This document shows, one piece after another, positions 35,535 through 43,325 of a stretch of 64,000 nucleotides of DNA. Numbering within the stretch: the stretch's first letter is position 1; each line of letters opens with the position of its first letter. The position numbers and the translations under genes were made by a program. Source of the DNA: Streptomyces sp. NBS 14/10 (GTDB lineage Bacteria; Actinomycetota; Actinomycetes; Streptomycetales; Streptomycetaceae); the NCBI RefSeq assembly GCF_002224125.1, contig NZ_NCSM01000054.1, forward strand, positions 26,866 through 90,865. Reading direction: 5' to 3'. The notes beneath the pieces are model-generated. The model made no database searches, was not told the DNA's origin, and saw only the letters and a list, made by a program, of their open reading frames with translations.

Positions 35535-35579
35535 CGTCAACCGGGTACAGTCCCCCGAGGTGAGAAGGAGGTGCGGTCC

Positions 35580-36164
35580 ATGCCGACCGGGGTGGCCCTG
35601 CGCGATGCGCGCGAGCAGCTGTTCGGCGCCGCCGAGCGCGTACTGCTGCGGGACGGGCCCAGCGCGCTGACCAGCCGGGCGGTCACCACGGAGGCGGGCT
35701 GCGCCAAGGGGGTCCTGCACCGGCACTTCGCCGACTTCGACGCCTTCCTCGCCGAGCTCGTGCTCGACCGCATCGCCCGGCTCGACCACCAGGCCGCCGC
35801 CCTGCGCGAGTCCGCCGGGACCGGCACCGTCGCCGACAACCTCACCCGTGCGCTGATGGAGCTGTTCGAGTCGGTCGCCGTGGCCGTCGTCGGCCTCGTC
35901 ATCTCCCGCGACGACCTGCGCGCCCGGCTGCGCGAGACCAGGCCGACGGCCGGGCTCCCGGTGCTGACCGAGGCGGCGGCCATGGTCGCCGGCTATCTCG
36001 CAGCCGAGCGCGACCTGGGGCGTATCGCGGCGGACGCGGATCTCGACACGCTCGCCCCCACGCTGATCGGGGCCGTGCATCTGCTGTTCGCCGACCGGAA
36101 GGGCACCCCGCCCGAGGCCGACGCCGTCCGCAAGGTCGTGACCACGGTCATCGCCGGGGCCTGA
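35580..36164 (+). CDS. TetR-family transcriptional regulator
   Basis: 194 residues. N-terminal HTH reads LTSRAVTTEAGCAKGVLHRHFADFDAFLAEL; the C-terminal ligand domain is all-helical. A near-perfect AGAAGGAGGT stands 8 bases before ATG 35580. Twin palindromes between it and the divergent methyltransferase are its probable binding sites. Confidence 0.9.
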   Translation: MPTGVALRDAREQLFGAAERVLLRDGPSALTSRAVTTEAGCAKGVLHRHFADFDAFLAELVLDRIARLDHQAAALRESAGTGTVADNLTRALMELFESVAVAVVGLVISRDDLRARLRETRPTAGLPVLTEAAAMVAGYLAAERDLGRIAADADLDTLAPTLIGAVHLLFADRKGTPPEADAVRKVVTTVIAGA

Positions 36165-36196
36165 ACCGCTCGGGCCTGAATCCCCGCCCGGCGGCT

Positions 36197-36457
36197 CTAC
36201 GGCCCGACCACCGGCGTCCACTCCCGCACCCGTACCACCTCGACCCCCGCCACGCCGTAGTACGGATCCGCCTCCAGGATCCGGTCCAGGCGCTCCCGGT
36301 CCACGTCGAAGACGAGGAGCGCGCCCGTGTCGTCCGCCCATGGCCCGGCCGCCACCAGTTCGCCCGCCTCGCGCAGGGCGGTGAGGCGTTCGCGGTGGGC
36401 GGGGCGGGCGGCCAGGCGTTCGGGGGCGGGAGTGAAGGCGAGTTCTACGACCAGCAT
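36197..36457 (-). CDS. YCII-family small protein
   Basis: 86 residues with the YCII-like ferredoxin fold: MLVVELAFTPAPERLAARPAHRERL, then AAGPWADDTGALLVFDVDRERL and the DPYYGVAGVEVVRVREW ending. The His and Asp conserved in family members (PAHRE and GALLVFD region) are present. AGAAGGGA lies before the ATG. Members often sit beside a TetR regulator; here one ends 32 bases away convergently, with a palindrome upstream of the YCII gene. Confidence 0.8.
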   Translation of the reverse strand: MLVVELAFTPAPERLAARPAHRERLTALREAGELVAAGPWADDTGALLVFDVDRERLDRILEADPYYGVAGVEVVRVREWTPVVGP

Positions 36458-36470
36458 GGGGCCGTCCCTT

Positions 36471-36548
36471 CTCGGTGTTGTCCGGACTCGGTGTTGTCCG
36501 GCGGAACGTATCGTCGGCGCGGCCGGGCGGGCTGTATCAGCTGATACA
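36471..36548. promoter_or_regulatory. Direct repeat and perfect 16-bp palindrome upstream of the YCII gene
   Basis: CTCGGTGTTGTCCGG occurs twice (36471-36485 and 36487-36501). About 30 bases further upstream TGTATCAGCTGATACA (36533-36548) is a perfect palindrome of TetR/AcrR-operator type. The wider 36458-36758 gap also holds a 9-bp hairpin (36670-36692) and otherwise no gene I can support. Confidence 0.6.
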
Positions 36549-36758
36549 CGGGCGGCTGACGCGGGGCGCCTGACGGGGCGTTCGACACTCCGCCCGCGCC
36601 TGTGCCACGATCGCGGCGACAGAATCCATGAGGTTCGTCGACGCCAGGTCGGTCGGTGGAGCGCGTCGGCGTGCTCGCTCGTCGCGAGCACGGCCCGGCT
36701 CCGCCCTGCGCGTTGTCAGGTCGTTCTCGGGACTGATCCCGTCCCGAAAGGACTATTC

Positions 36759-37445
36759 GTGACCACCGACCAGTTCGAAATGGCCGACGGCGACTACGTT
36801 CCCGATCCCGAACACGACACAGCGCTGCTGATCGCCGGTTTCTTCGACCACATCTCCGCCACGCTGCAAAAGCAGGCACTGCCGCCCGGCGAACTCGTCT
36901 CCGCGATCTCCGCGATGCGTAAGCGGCACGCGGAGCTGGAAGCGGCGAACGCGCATATGGTCGTCGACGAAGCCTCGCGCTACAACCTCCGTATCACCCT
37001 CGCGGTGGTCGCGGCGTACGAGAAGCTGCTCCCGCGGCTGGGCCGCGACGCCGCCACCCGCGCGGTACGGGACGCGCTGGTCGAACCGCTCGGCGAGGCG
37101 GTTCACGCGAGCACCCGGGCCATGCTGGACGCCGCGCCGGATCCGTTCCGGGCGATGGTGGACGTGTCGAAGGCCCGTGAGGAGTACGCCTTCGGCAAGA
37201 CCTTCACTTTCCAGCGCTCCGCCGACGACGATCAGCGATATCTGCTGGACATTCACCGCTGCTTCTACCACGACGTGCTCACGGCGAATTCCGCCGCGGA
37301 GCTGACCCCCGTCATGTGCGCGTTCGACGGAAACTGGATCGAGGCGATCGACCCGGAAAGGCACGGCTTCCGCTTCGACCGTGCCACCACCATCGGCCTG
37401 GGCGGCGCCACCTGCCCGTTCCATTTCACCCGCACCGCGCCCTGA
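36759..37445 (+). CDS. L-2-amino-thiazoline-4-carboxylic acid hydrolase family protein
   Basis: 228 residues. The family hydrolyses a thiazoline to L-cysteine derivatives in Pseudomonas, but many homologues are uncharacterised. Seen: the helical N domain, FTFQRSADDDQRYLLDIHRCFYHDVLTAN, MCAFDGNWIEAI and the terminal GGATCPFHF. The Cys in HRCFYHDVL and in TCPFHF are the family's conserved positions. GTG 36759 follows AAAGGA at 6 bases. It stands alone between a palindrome-rich gap and the HelD-type gene. Confidence 0.75.
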   Translation: MTTDQFEMADGDYVPDPEHDTALLIAGFFDHISATLQKQALPPGELVSAISAMRKRHAELEAANAHMVVDEASRYNLRITLAVVAAYEKLLPRLGRDAATRAVRDALVEPLGEAVHASTRAMLDAAPDPFRAMVDVSKAREEYAFGKTFTFQRSADDDQRYLLDIHRCFYHDVLTANSAAELTPVMCAFDGNWIEAIDPERHGFRFDRATTIGLGGATCPFHFTRTAP

Positions 37446-37486
37446 GCGACGCACCGGGGCGGTGGCTTTTGAGGGCCGATCCGCCC

Positions 37487-37506
37487 AAGTAAGTCAAGAC
37501 TTACTT
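37487..37506. promoter_or_regulatory. 20-bp palindromic operator candidate
   Basis: AAGTAAGTC-AA-GACTTACTT: 9-bp perfect arms with two-base centre, AT-rich in a GC-rich setting. It is directly adjacent to the hairpin at 37507-37550 and 55 bases before the HelD-type start. Confidence 0.7.
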
Positions 37507-37550
37507 TCTCGGGAATTCAGCCGCATAGTGGTGCGGCTGAATTCCCGAGA
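37507..37550 (+). promoter_or_regulatory. Perfect 19-bp inverted repeat at the ribosome-binding site of the HelD-type gene
   Basis: 37507-37525 and 37532-37550 are perfect inverted copies (arm begins TCTCGGGAATTC) with a six-base loop. The downstream arm runs into the AGAGGAG ribosome-binding site, so an RNA hairpin would mask part of it; as DNA it is a long dyad operator. Confidence 0.8.
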
Positions 37551-37561
37551 GGAGCCATGTG

Positions 37562-39727
37562 TTGTCGCAGGTCACCGATACCGCCGCGCGGTGCCAGGTC
37601 GAGTTGGAGCAGACCCATGTGTCCGCCCTGTACGGACTGATCAGCGAGCGGATCGCCGAGGCGCGAACGCAGTTGGCCGATGTGCTGAAGGCATCGGCCG
37701 GGCGGAGCGACAGCGCGGGCGAGGTGTACGAGCGTGAGGTCACCGCCGGGCGTCTGGCGAGGGAGGTGCGCAGGCTGGAAGGGGCCGAGGAGGGTCTGGT
37801 CTTCGGCCGGATCGACGGTGCGGACGGTACGGCCCTGCGCATCGGACGTCTCGGCCTGCACACGGACGAGGACGATCTGCCGCTGCTCGTGGACTGGCGC
37901 GCGGACGCGGCGCGGCCCTTCTACGAGGCGACCCCGATCCACCCGATGAGTCTGCGGCGCCGCCGTCACTTGCGGCTGGAGGGCCGTGCGGTGGCGGCGG
38001 TGAGCGATGAGCTGCTGGACGGCTCCGCCCCCACTGCCGACGACGTCGTCGGCGACGGTCCGCTGGCGGAGGCGCTGCAGGCACGGCGTACGGGACGGAT
38101 GCGGACGGCGGTCGCGACGCTGCAGGCGGAGCAGGACGACATCGTCCGGTCCCCGCACCGGGGGGTGACGGTGGTGCGGGGCGGCCCCGGCACCGGCAAG
38201 ACGGTGGTGGCCCTGCACCGGGCGGCCTATGTGCTGTACGCGTTTCCGCGCGCCGCCGAGCGCGGTGTCCTGGTGCTCGGTCCGAACGCGCGGTTCCTGG
38301 ACTACATCTCCCAGGTCCTGCCCTCGCTCGGGGAGAACGATGTCGTCCTGGCGACCTGTCAGGAGCTGGCAAGGACAGGGGTCGTTCCGGACGCCCTGGA
38401 GCCGATCGACACGGCCCGCCTCAAGGGCAGCGCCGCGCTGGCCGACGCCCTGGCGGGCCTGGTCCGCGCCAGGCAGGCACCGGGCGGTGACTTCGCTGTG
38501 CGCGTGGGACGGGAATGGATCCGCCTGGAGGACGGGGAGGTCGCCAGGGCCCGCGACGCGGCCGTGGCAGCCGACGTGGGACACAACCGGGCGCGCCAGG
38601 TGTTCAAGGAGCTGTTGGCCGACGCCGTCACGCACGCGCTGGAACGCGGCACGGCCGAGACTCTGGAGCGCATCGACGCCGAGGTCGCGCAGAGCACCGG
38701 CCTCGACCTCGACCGGGCCGCGGCGGCCGACCTGCGTCGGCTCGGCCTCGACGACGCACCGGCCGAGGGGCCGGCCGATGAGTTCGACGCGCGGGCCGTC
38801 CGGGCGAACCTCCTGGACGACGCCCACTTCGACGGTGCCGTGGAAGCGCTGTGGCCACGGCTCGCGCCCGACGACCTCGTACGGGCCCTCCTGGCGGACC
38901 CCGACGCACTCGCCGAGCATCTGCCGCAACTGACCGATGACGAACGGTCCCGGCTGCTGCGCACTCCGCACACCGACGGCCGGGGGCGGACCGACGCGCG
39001 GACCGACGCCTGGACCGACGCGTACGCGTGGACCGACGCCGATGTGCCGCTGTTGGACGAGGCGGCGAGCCTGCTCGACGGCCCGGCGGAGCGGACGTAC
39101 GGACACGTCGTCGTCGACGAGGCGCAGGAGCTGACCGCCATGCAGTGGCGGATGGTCGTGCGCCGCTGCCCGGCCAGGTCGATGACCCTGGTGGGCGACT
39201 TCGCCCAGGCGGGCCCGGCGTCGACCGCACACGACTGGCAGCAGGCCCTGAACCCCCATGTCGGCTCGCGGTTCAACCTGCACACCCTGACCGTCAGTTA
39301 CCGCACCACGCAGGAGATCCTGGCCACCACCCGGGATCTGCTCGCCCGTATCGCCCCCGGTCAGACCCCGAGCCGCTCGATCCGCCGCGGCGAGGTGCCC
39401 CGTACCCGCACCGCGCCCCCGCACACGCTGGCCGCCACCGTCGAGCAGGAGCTCCGGGACCAGGTCGCGGCGCACCCCGGTGAACTGCTCGGGGTGATCT
39501 GCGCGGACACCAGGCTGGACGAGCTGACGTCGGCGGGGATCGCGCGGCAGGCGCGGCTCGTACCGGCGTCCGAGGCGCGCGGTCTGGAGTTCGACGCGGT
39601 CGTCGTCGTGGACCCGGACGAGATCATCGCGGCCCGCTCCGGAGGCGAGCGGGACCTGTACGTCGCGCTCACCCGGGCGACGAAGCGGCTCTGCACGATC
39701 ACGATCGCCGTCCGGTCCGATCAGTGA
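37562..39727 (+). CDS. Second HelD-type UvrD-fold helicase
   Basis: 721 residues. Same family as the gene at 96-2537 but about 90 residues shorter. Seen: N-terminal helix CQVELEQTHVSALYGLISERIAEA, Walker A GGPGTGKTV (about residue 208), VVVDEAQELTAMQW (about 517), SYRTTQEIL, and VALTRATKR near the end. TTG 37562 sits 7 bases after GGAG; GTG 37559 is only 4 bases away. HelD proteins dislodge RNA polymerase from DNA or drugs. The two stacked palindromes ahead of it predict tight induction. A Crp-like regulator gene overlaps its stop codon (GTGA at 39724). Confidence 0.85.
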   Translation: MSQVTDTAARCQVELEQTHVSALYGLISERIAEARTQLADVLKASAGRSDSAGEVYEREVTAGRLAREVRRLEGAEEGLVFGRIDGADGTALRIGRLGLHTDEDDLPLLVDWRADAARPFYEATPIHPMSLRRRRHLRLEGRAVAAVSDELLDGSAPTADDVVGDGPLAEALQARRTGRMRTAVATLQAEQDDIVRSPHRGVTVVRGGPGTGKTVVALHRAAYVLYAFPRAAERGVLVLGPNARFLDYISQVLPSLGENDVVLATCQELARTGVVPDALEPIDTARLKGSAALADALAGLVRARQAPGGDFAVRVGREWIRLEDGEVARARDAAVAADVGHNRARQVFKELLADAVTHALERGTAETLERIDAEVAQSTGLDLDRAAAADLRRLGLDDAPAEGPADEFDARAVRANLLDDAHFDGAVEALWPRLAPDDLVRALLADPDALAEHLPQLTDDERSRLLRTPHTDGRGRTDARTDAWTDAYAWTDADVPLLDEAASLLDGPAERTYGHVVVDEAQELTAMQWRMVVRRCPARSMTLVGDFAQAGPASTAHDWQQALNPHVGSRFNLHTLTVSYRTTQEILATTRDLLARIAPGQTPSRSIRRGEVPRTRTAPPHTLAATVEQELRDQVAAHPGELLGVICADTRLDELTSAGIARQARLVPASEARGLEFDAVVVVDPDEIIAARSGGERDLYVALTRATKRLCTITIAVRSDQ

Positions 39728-39750
39728 CGTCGGGGTCGGGGGAGGTGGCC

Positions 39751-40521
39751 ATGGCCGGGGACGAGCCCGGGCCGTTGACGTGGCGCGCGCTGGGCGCCGT
39801 GCCGCTGTTCGCGTCGCTGCCCGAGGCGCGGCTGCGGGAGCTGTGGGGGGCGTCCGTGCCACGCGGCCACCCCGTCGGCAGCGTGCTCAGGTCGGCGGGC
39901 GCCCCGGCCGACCACCTCCTGGTGCTGCTGCGCGGCCGGGTCGCGGCGACGGGCACGACCGGCGGTGGGCGCGTGGTCCGGTACGGGCAGTGGGACGGCC
40001 CGTGCGCGCTGGACAAGGTCGCGCTGCTCGACGGCCGGGGGCATACCGCCACGTTCACCGCCCTGACGTTGTGCGCGGTGCGCAGTGTGCGGCGCGAGAG
40101 GTTCCTCGGGCTCGTCGACGACACGGCCGCCGTCCGGGCCCATGTGTTCGCCGTGCTCGCCCGCCAGGCACGCGCGCAGCAGCAACGGCTCACCGAAACC
40201 GCCACCCTCCCGGCCGAGGCCCGGCTGGCCGGCTGGCTACTGGCGCAGGCCGCCACCTCGGCGAGGGGAGCCCGGGGAGCCCCTGGAACTCCGGGCGTCC
40301 CGGGGCCCGCGTGGGTGCGGATCCCCGGGACACAACAGGCGCTGGCGGACACGCTCGGCGTGACGAGGGTGACCGTCAACCGGGCGCTGGCCCGGCTCCG
40401 GCGCGACGGGCTGATCCGCGTCGAGGGGGACTGCGTCCACCTGCTCGCCCCGGAGTCCCTGGCGCTGCGCGCGGGGGATGAGCGCGAGCACCGGGACGGA
40501 CACGGGGATCAGGGCTTGTAG
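39751..40521 (+). CDS. Crp/Fnr-family transcriptional regulator
   Basis: 256 residues. Cyclic-nucleotide-binding-like beta barrel over residues 10-120 and C-terminal HTH (TQQALADTLGVTRVTVNRALARLRRDGLI). A Gly/Ala/Pro low-complexity insert (ARGARGAPGTPGVPGP) separates two helices of the hinge. ATG 39751 follows GGGGGAGG; a GTG at 39724 overlapping the helicase stop is possible. Gene overlap suggests co-transcription with the HelD-type gene. Its 3' end overlaps the convergent deacetylase by 13 bases. Confidence 0.82.
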   Translation: MAGDEPGPLTWRALGAVPLFASLPEARLRELWGASVPRGHPVGSVLRSAGAPADHLLVLLRGRVAATGTTGGGRVVRYGQWDGPCALDKVALLDGRGHTATFTALTLCAVRSVRRERFLGLVDDTAAVRAHVFAVLARQARAQQQRLTETATLPAEARLAGWLLAQAATSARGARGAPGTPGVPGPAWVRIPGTQQALADTLGVTRVTVNRALARLRRDGLIRVEGDCVHLLAPESLALRAGDEREHRDGHGDQGL

Positions 40522-41309
40522 ACCTTGCCGGCCTCGGGCTTCCCGGGGGCCATCAGCTCGGAGACGGTGACGACCGTGTAGCCGCGCTTCTTGAGCCCTT
40601 CGAGGATCCCGGGAACGGCGGGCACGGTGCCCTTGTAGATGTCGTGCAGCAGGATGATGCCGTCGCGGTCCACCTGGTCGAGCACCCGCTTGGTGATGAG
40701 CGCGGAGTCGGTCGTCTGGTAGTCCTTCGCGGTCACGCTCCACAACACCTGCGCGATGCCGAGCTCGCGGCAGATCTTGGTGACCCGGTCATCGGTGCGG
40801 CCCTGCGGCGGACGCATCAGCAGGGGCTGCTTGGAGCCGGTGATCTTGGCGACGGCGTCCTGGGTGCGGGTGATCTCGTCGCGCACCTCGTCGTCGTCGG
40901 ACTTGGTCAGGATCTTGTGCGTCCAGGTGTGGTTGGCCAGTTCATGGCCCTCCGCCGCGATACGGCGCACCATGTCGGGGTGCTTGAGGACATGGTTCTT
41001 GCCGAGCATGAAGAAGGTCGCGTGCGCGTTCTCCTTCTTCAGGATGTCCAGCAGGCGGGGCGTGTTCTCGCTGGGCCCGGCGTCGAAGGTGAGCGCGACA
41101 CACTTGGCCTTCGAACAGTCGACGGCCCCCGCCTTGACCTCCTTCCCGTCGGCCGAGGCGCGCTCGCGTGCGCTGCTCGGCGCGGTCGCGTCATACGAGG
41201 CGCCGCCACAGCCACTGAGGGCGAGCGCGAGGGAGGCGGCGGTCAGAAGCCCGGCTATCGGCTTGGCCTTGCGCTTCCGGTCCGTCGATATGCTTTTACG
41301 TCTATACAC
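40509..41309 (-). CDS. Polysaccharide deacetylase (NodB domain) lipoprotein
   Basis: 266 residues. Lys/Arg-rich n-region, hydrophobic core and lipobox LSGC mark a lipoprotein. The NodB domain shows TFDAGPSENTP (motif 1), NHTWTH (motif 2), RPPQGR (motif 3) and LLHDIYKGT. In motif 1 the usual metal-binding second Asp (TFDDGP) is Ala. Start is uncertain: GTG 41309 is used, TTG 41336 adds nine residues; neither has a good ribosome-binding site. An imperfect dyad overlies this region. Confidence 0.83.
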   Translation of the reverse strand: MYRRKSISTDRKRKAKPIAGLLTAASLALALSGCGGASYDATAPSSARERASADGKEVKAGAVDCSKAKCVALTFDAGPSENTPRLLDILKKENAHATFFMLGKNHVLKHPDMVRRIAAEGHELANHTWTHKILTKSDDDEVRDEITRTQDAVAKITGSKQPLLMRPPQGRTDDRVTKICRELGIAQVLWSVTAKDYQTTDSALITKRVLDQVDRDGIILLHDIYKGTVPAVPGILEGLKKRGYTVVTVSELMAPGKPEAGKVYKP

Positions 41310-41328
41310 GCGGTGTAGACGTCGCGAC
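41300..41328. promoter_or_regulatory. Dyad at the deacetylase promoter
   Basis: GTCTATAC (41300-41307) and GTGTAGAC (41313-41320) are inverted with one mismatch, 5-base spacer, followed by the 8-bp palindrome GTCGCGAC (41321-41328). On the minus strand TATAGA would be a -10 candidate. Confidence 0.4.
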
Positions 41329-41384
41329 CAGCACAAAGGTTCGCACCGTGACCAAAAAGCGATCAGGCAGCTACCTCCGCGACA

Positions 41385-42071
41385 TCACAGCGTCAGCGAC
41401 CGCGCCAGCCGGAAGCCGAGGTCGTCGATGCGCAGGGTCGGATGGCTCTTGCGGCGGCACGACGCCCGGCACCCCCGAGGCGGGTCGTACGCACCTCCGC
41501 CGCGGAAGACCCGGTACGGGCCGTAGACGCCGGGGTCGTACAGATCCCAGCACCACTCCCATACGTTGCCGATCGTGTCGTGGAGACCCCAGGCGTTCGG
41601 CGCCTTGGCCGCGACCTCGTGCACCCGGTCGCCGGAGTTCCCGCGATACCAGGCGATCTCGTCGAGTTCGCCGTAGCGCACCCCGGAGTCCCCGGCCCGG
41701 CACGCGTACTCCCACTCCGCCTCGGAGGGAAGCCGATAGCCGTCGGCCGCCCAGTCGCAGTCCACGTCCCGCGCGTCGGGGTCCTGCTCGTCCTGCTCGC
41801 CGCCCAGCGCGTAGCAGGGCGTGAGCCCGCTCGCCTCCGACAGCAGATTGCAGAACCGGATCGCGTCCCGCCAGGAGACCTCGGTCACCGGCGTCCGCGC
41901 CCCCGCCGCCCCGCCCGCGGGCGCCTCGCCCCGTACGGCGCCGTACAGCTCGCGGGTCACGGGGTACGGCGCCAGCCGGAAGGGCGCGACCTTCACCTGC
42001 CAGTCGGTCCGCGTGCCCTCGTCCCGCAGGACGATCTCCCCGGCGGGGATCTCCACCATGTCTGTGCTCAT
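41385..42071 (-). CDS. SUMF1/EgtB-type formylglycine-generating-like protein
   Basis: 228 residues. The fold is visible from MVEIPAGEIVLRDEGTRTD, PVTEVSWRDAIRFCNLLSEASGLTPCY, YRLPSEAEWEYACRAG and GNVWEWCWDLY. The end reads FRGGGAYDPPRGCRASCRRKS and GFRLARSL. Authentic formylglycine-generating enzymes carry a C-x4-C copper site there; here only C-x3-C is seen, so sulfatase maturation is doubtful. Start ATG 42071 or 42077: the latter shares its A with the CCA end of the tRNA gene. No sulfatase gene is nearby. Confidence 0.75.
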   Translation of the reverse strand: MSTDMVEIPAGEIVLRDEGTRTDWQVKVAPFRLAPYPVTRELYGAVRGEAPAGGAAGARTPVTEVSWRDAIRFCNLLSEASGLTPCYALGGEQDEQDPDARDVDCDWAADGYRLPSEAEWEYACRAGDSGVRYGELDEIAWYRGNSGDRVHEVAAKAPNAWGLHDTIGNVWEWCWDLYDPGVYGPYRVFRGGGAYDPPRGCRASCRRKSHPTLRIDDLGFRLARSLTL

Positions 42072-42079
42072 GTTCATGG

Positions 42080-42151
42080 AGGCCGTGGCGGGAATCGAAC
42101 CCACGTAACTCGCTTTGCAGGCGAGCCCCTCAACCACTCGGGCACACGGCC
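42080..42151 (-). tRNA. tRNA-Cys (anticodon GCA)
   Basis: Read on the minus strand, a seven-bp acceptor stem GGCCGTG/CACGGCC, D-arm, anticodon stem CTCGC/GCGAG with loop CTGCAAA (anticodon GCA), and T-arm GTGGG-TTCGATT-CCCGC form a cloverleaf. The discriminator base is T, as expected for tRNA-Cys, and CCA is encoded next (42077-42079). The downstream protein gene begins within a few bases of the tRNA end. Confidence 0.93.
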
Positions 42152-42317
42152 GATGTCGTGCTCTTGTGCCTTCGACGATAGGGACGGGGCAGGAGGGGCA
42201 CAACGGCCCGGCGGGCGCTGCCATGCGACTGACATACGGCGTTCATGATGCGCGGTCGTGACGGGCGGTCGTGATGGGCGTTTGTGTTGGGCGTTTGTGT
42301 TGGGCCGGGGCCGGGGT

Positions 42318-43190
42318 TCAGCGGTGGGTCAGGAACTCCTCGACCACCGGGCGGAAGAGCTCCGGCTCGTCGACCCACGGGTAGTGCCCCACCCCGTGCA
42401 GCGGCCGCACCCGCCCGTTGGGGAAGGACTCCGCGACCAGCTCACCGGCGCGCATACCGGTCACCGCGTCCCGGTCCCCGGTGACCACCAGCACCGGGCA
42501 CCGCACCTCCCGCAGCCGCACCAGCACCGCGCGCCGCGCCGCCTCGTCCACGCCCTGCCAGAAGCCCGCGCGCGGCACCGGGCCCAGCTGTTCACCCTCG
42601 CTCGCGGCGTGTGCGCGCTGGGGCTCGTCCCAGCGGCCGTACGCCATGGGGGCGGCCTGGAGGAGCAGTTTGCGCACCTCGGCCAGGTCCGTGGTGTCGG
42701 GCAGCAGCTGGACCGCGGCCGAGGCGTCGGGCCACCACGGCTCGGTGGCGCGGGCCTCGAAGATCTCGCGGGCGTCCTGGGGGAGTTCGCCCTGCATCCG
42801 CGCGCCGGGGCAGACCAGGATCAGGTGCGTCAGCCGCTCGGGGTGGGCGGCGGCGTACGCCTGGGCCGTCGCGGCGGCCGCGTCGTGGGCGAGCAGCGCG
42901 AACCGTTCGAGTCCGAGGTGGCCGCGGAGCGCTTCGAGGTCTTCGGCGAGGCTGGGGAAGGCGTAGCCGCTCGGTTCGGCGGCGGGCGGGGAGTCGCCGG
43001 TGCCCCGGCTGTCGGGGATGACCAGGGTGCGATCGGCGTCGAGGCCGCCGAGGTCGCCCAGATACGCGGCGTTCCGCCCCGGCCCGCCGGCCAGACAGAC
43101 GAGCGGCGGCCGGGCGGCGCCGGGGCCGGTACGGGACTCAAGGACGCGGTAGGCGAGTTCGGCGCCGTCGTACGAGGTGTAGTGGGGCAT
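42318..43190 (-). CDS. Alpha/beta hydrolase with Asp nucleophile
   Basis: 290 residues. Resembles proline iminopeptidases in the oxyanion-hole segment LAGGPGRN and in VIPDSRGTGDS, but the nucleophile elbow is LLAHDAAAA, so Asp replaces Ser. Asp nucleophiles occur in epoxide hydrolases and haloalkane dehalogenases. Catalytic acid (VTGDRDA) and His (GVGHYPW) positions are intact. An ATG at 43220 would add ten residues; the conserved part starts at MPHYTSYDG. Confidence 0.85.
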   Translation of the reverse strand: MPHYTSYDGAELAYRVLESRTGPGAARPPLVCLAGGPGRNAAYLGDLGGLDADRTLVIPDSRGTGDSPPAAEPSGYAFPSLAEDLEALRGHLGLERFALLAHDAAAATAQAYAAAHPERLTHLILVCPGARMQGELPQDAREIFEARATEPWWPDASAAVQLLPDTTDLAEVRKLLLQAAPMAYGRWDEPQRAHAASEGEQLGPVPRAGFWQGVDEAARRAVLVRLREVRCPVLVVTGDRDAVTGMRAGELVAESFPNGRVRPLHGVGHYPWVDEPELFRPVVEEFLTHR

Positions 43191-43325
43191 TGGCCCAGCT
43201 TGCCTGATTACGGTGGGCATACGGCGCGCGTCACGCGGCGTCGGCCCGTCACGTGGCTTACATAGCTTACGCGGCGCCGGGTGCCGCCGTGTCGAGCAGA
43301 TCGCGGCGGCGGGGCTGCTTGAGCT

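Noticed and set aside
41385-42071. True formylglycine-generating enzyme for sulfatases
   Set aside because: The C-x4-C copper site is not present and no sulfatase gene is near; kept as SUMF1-domain protein only.
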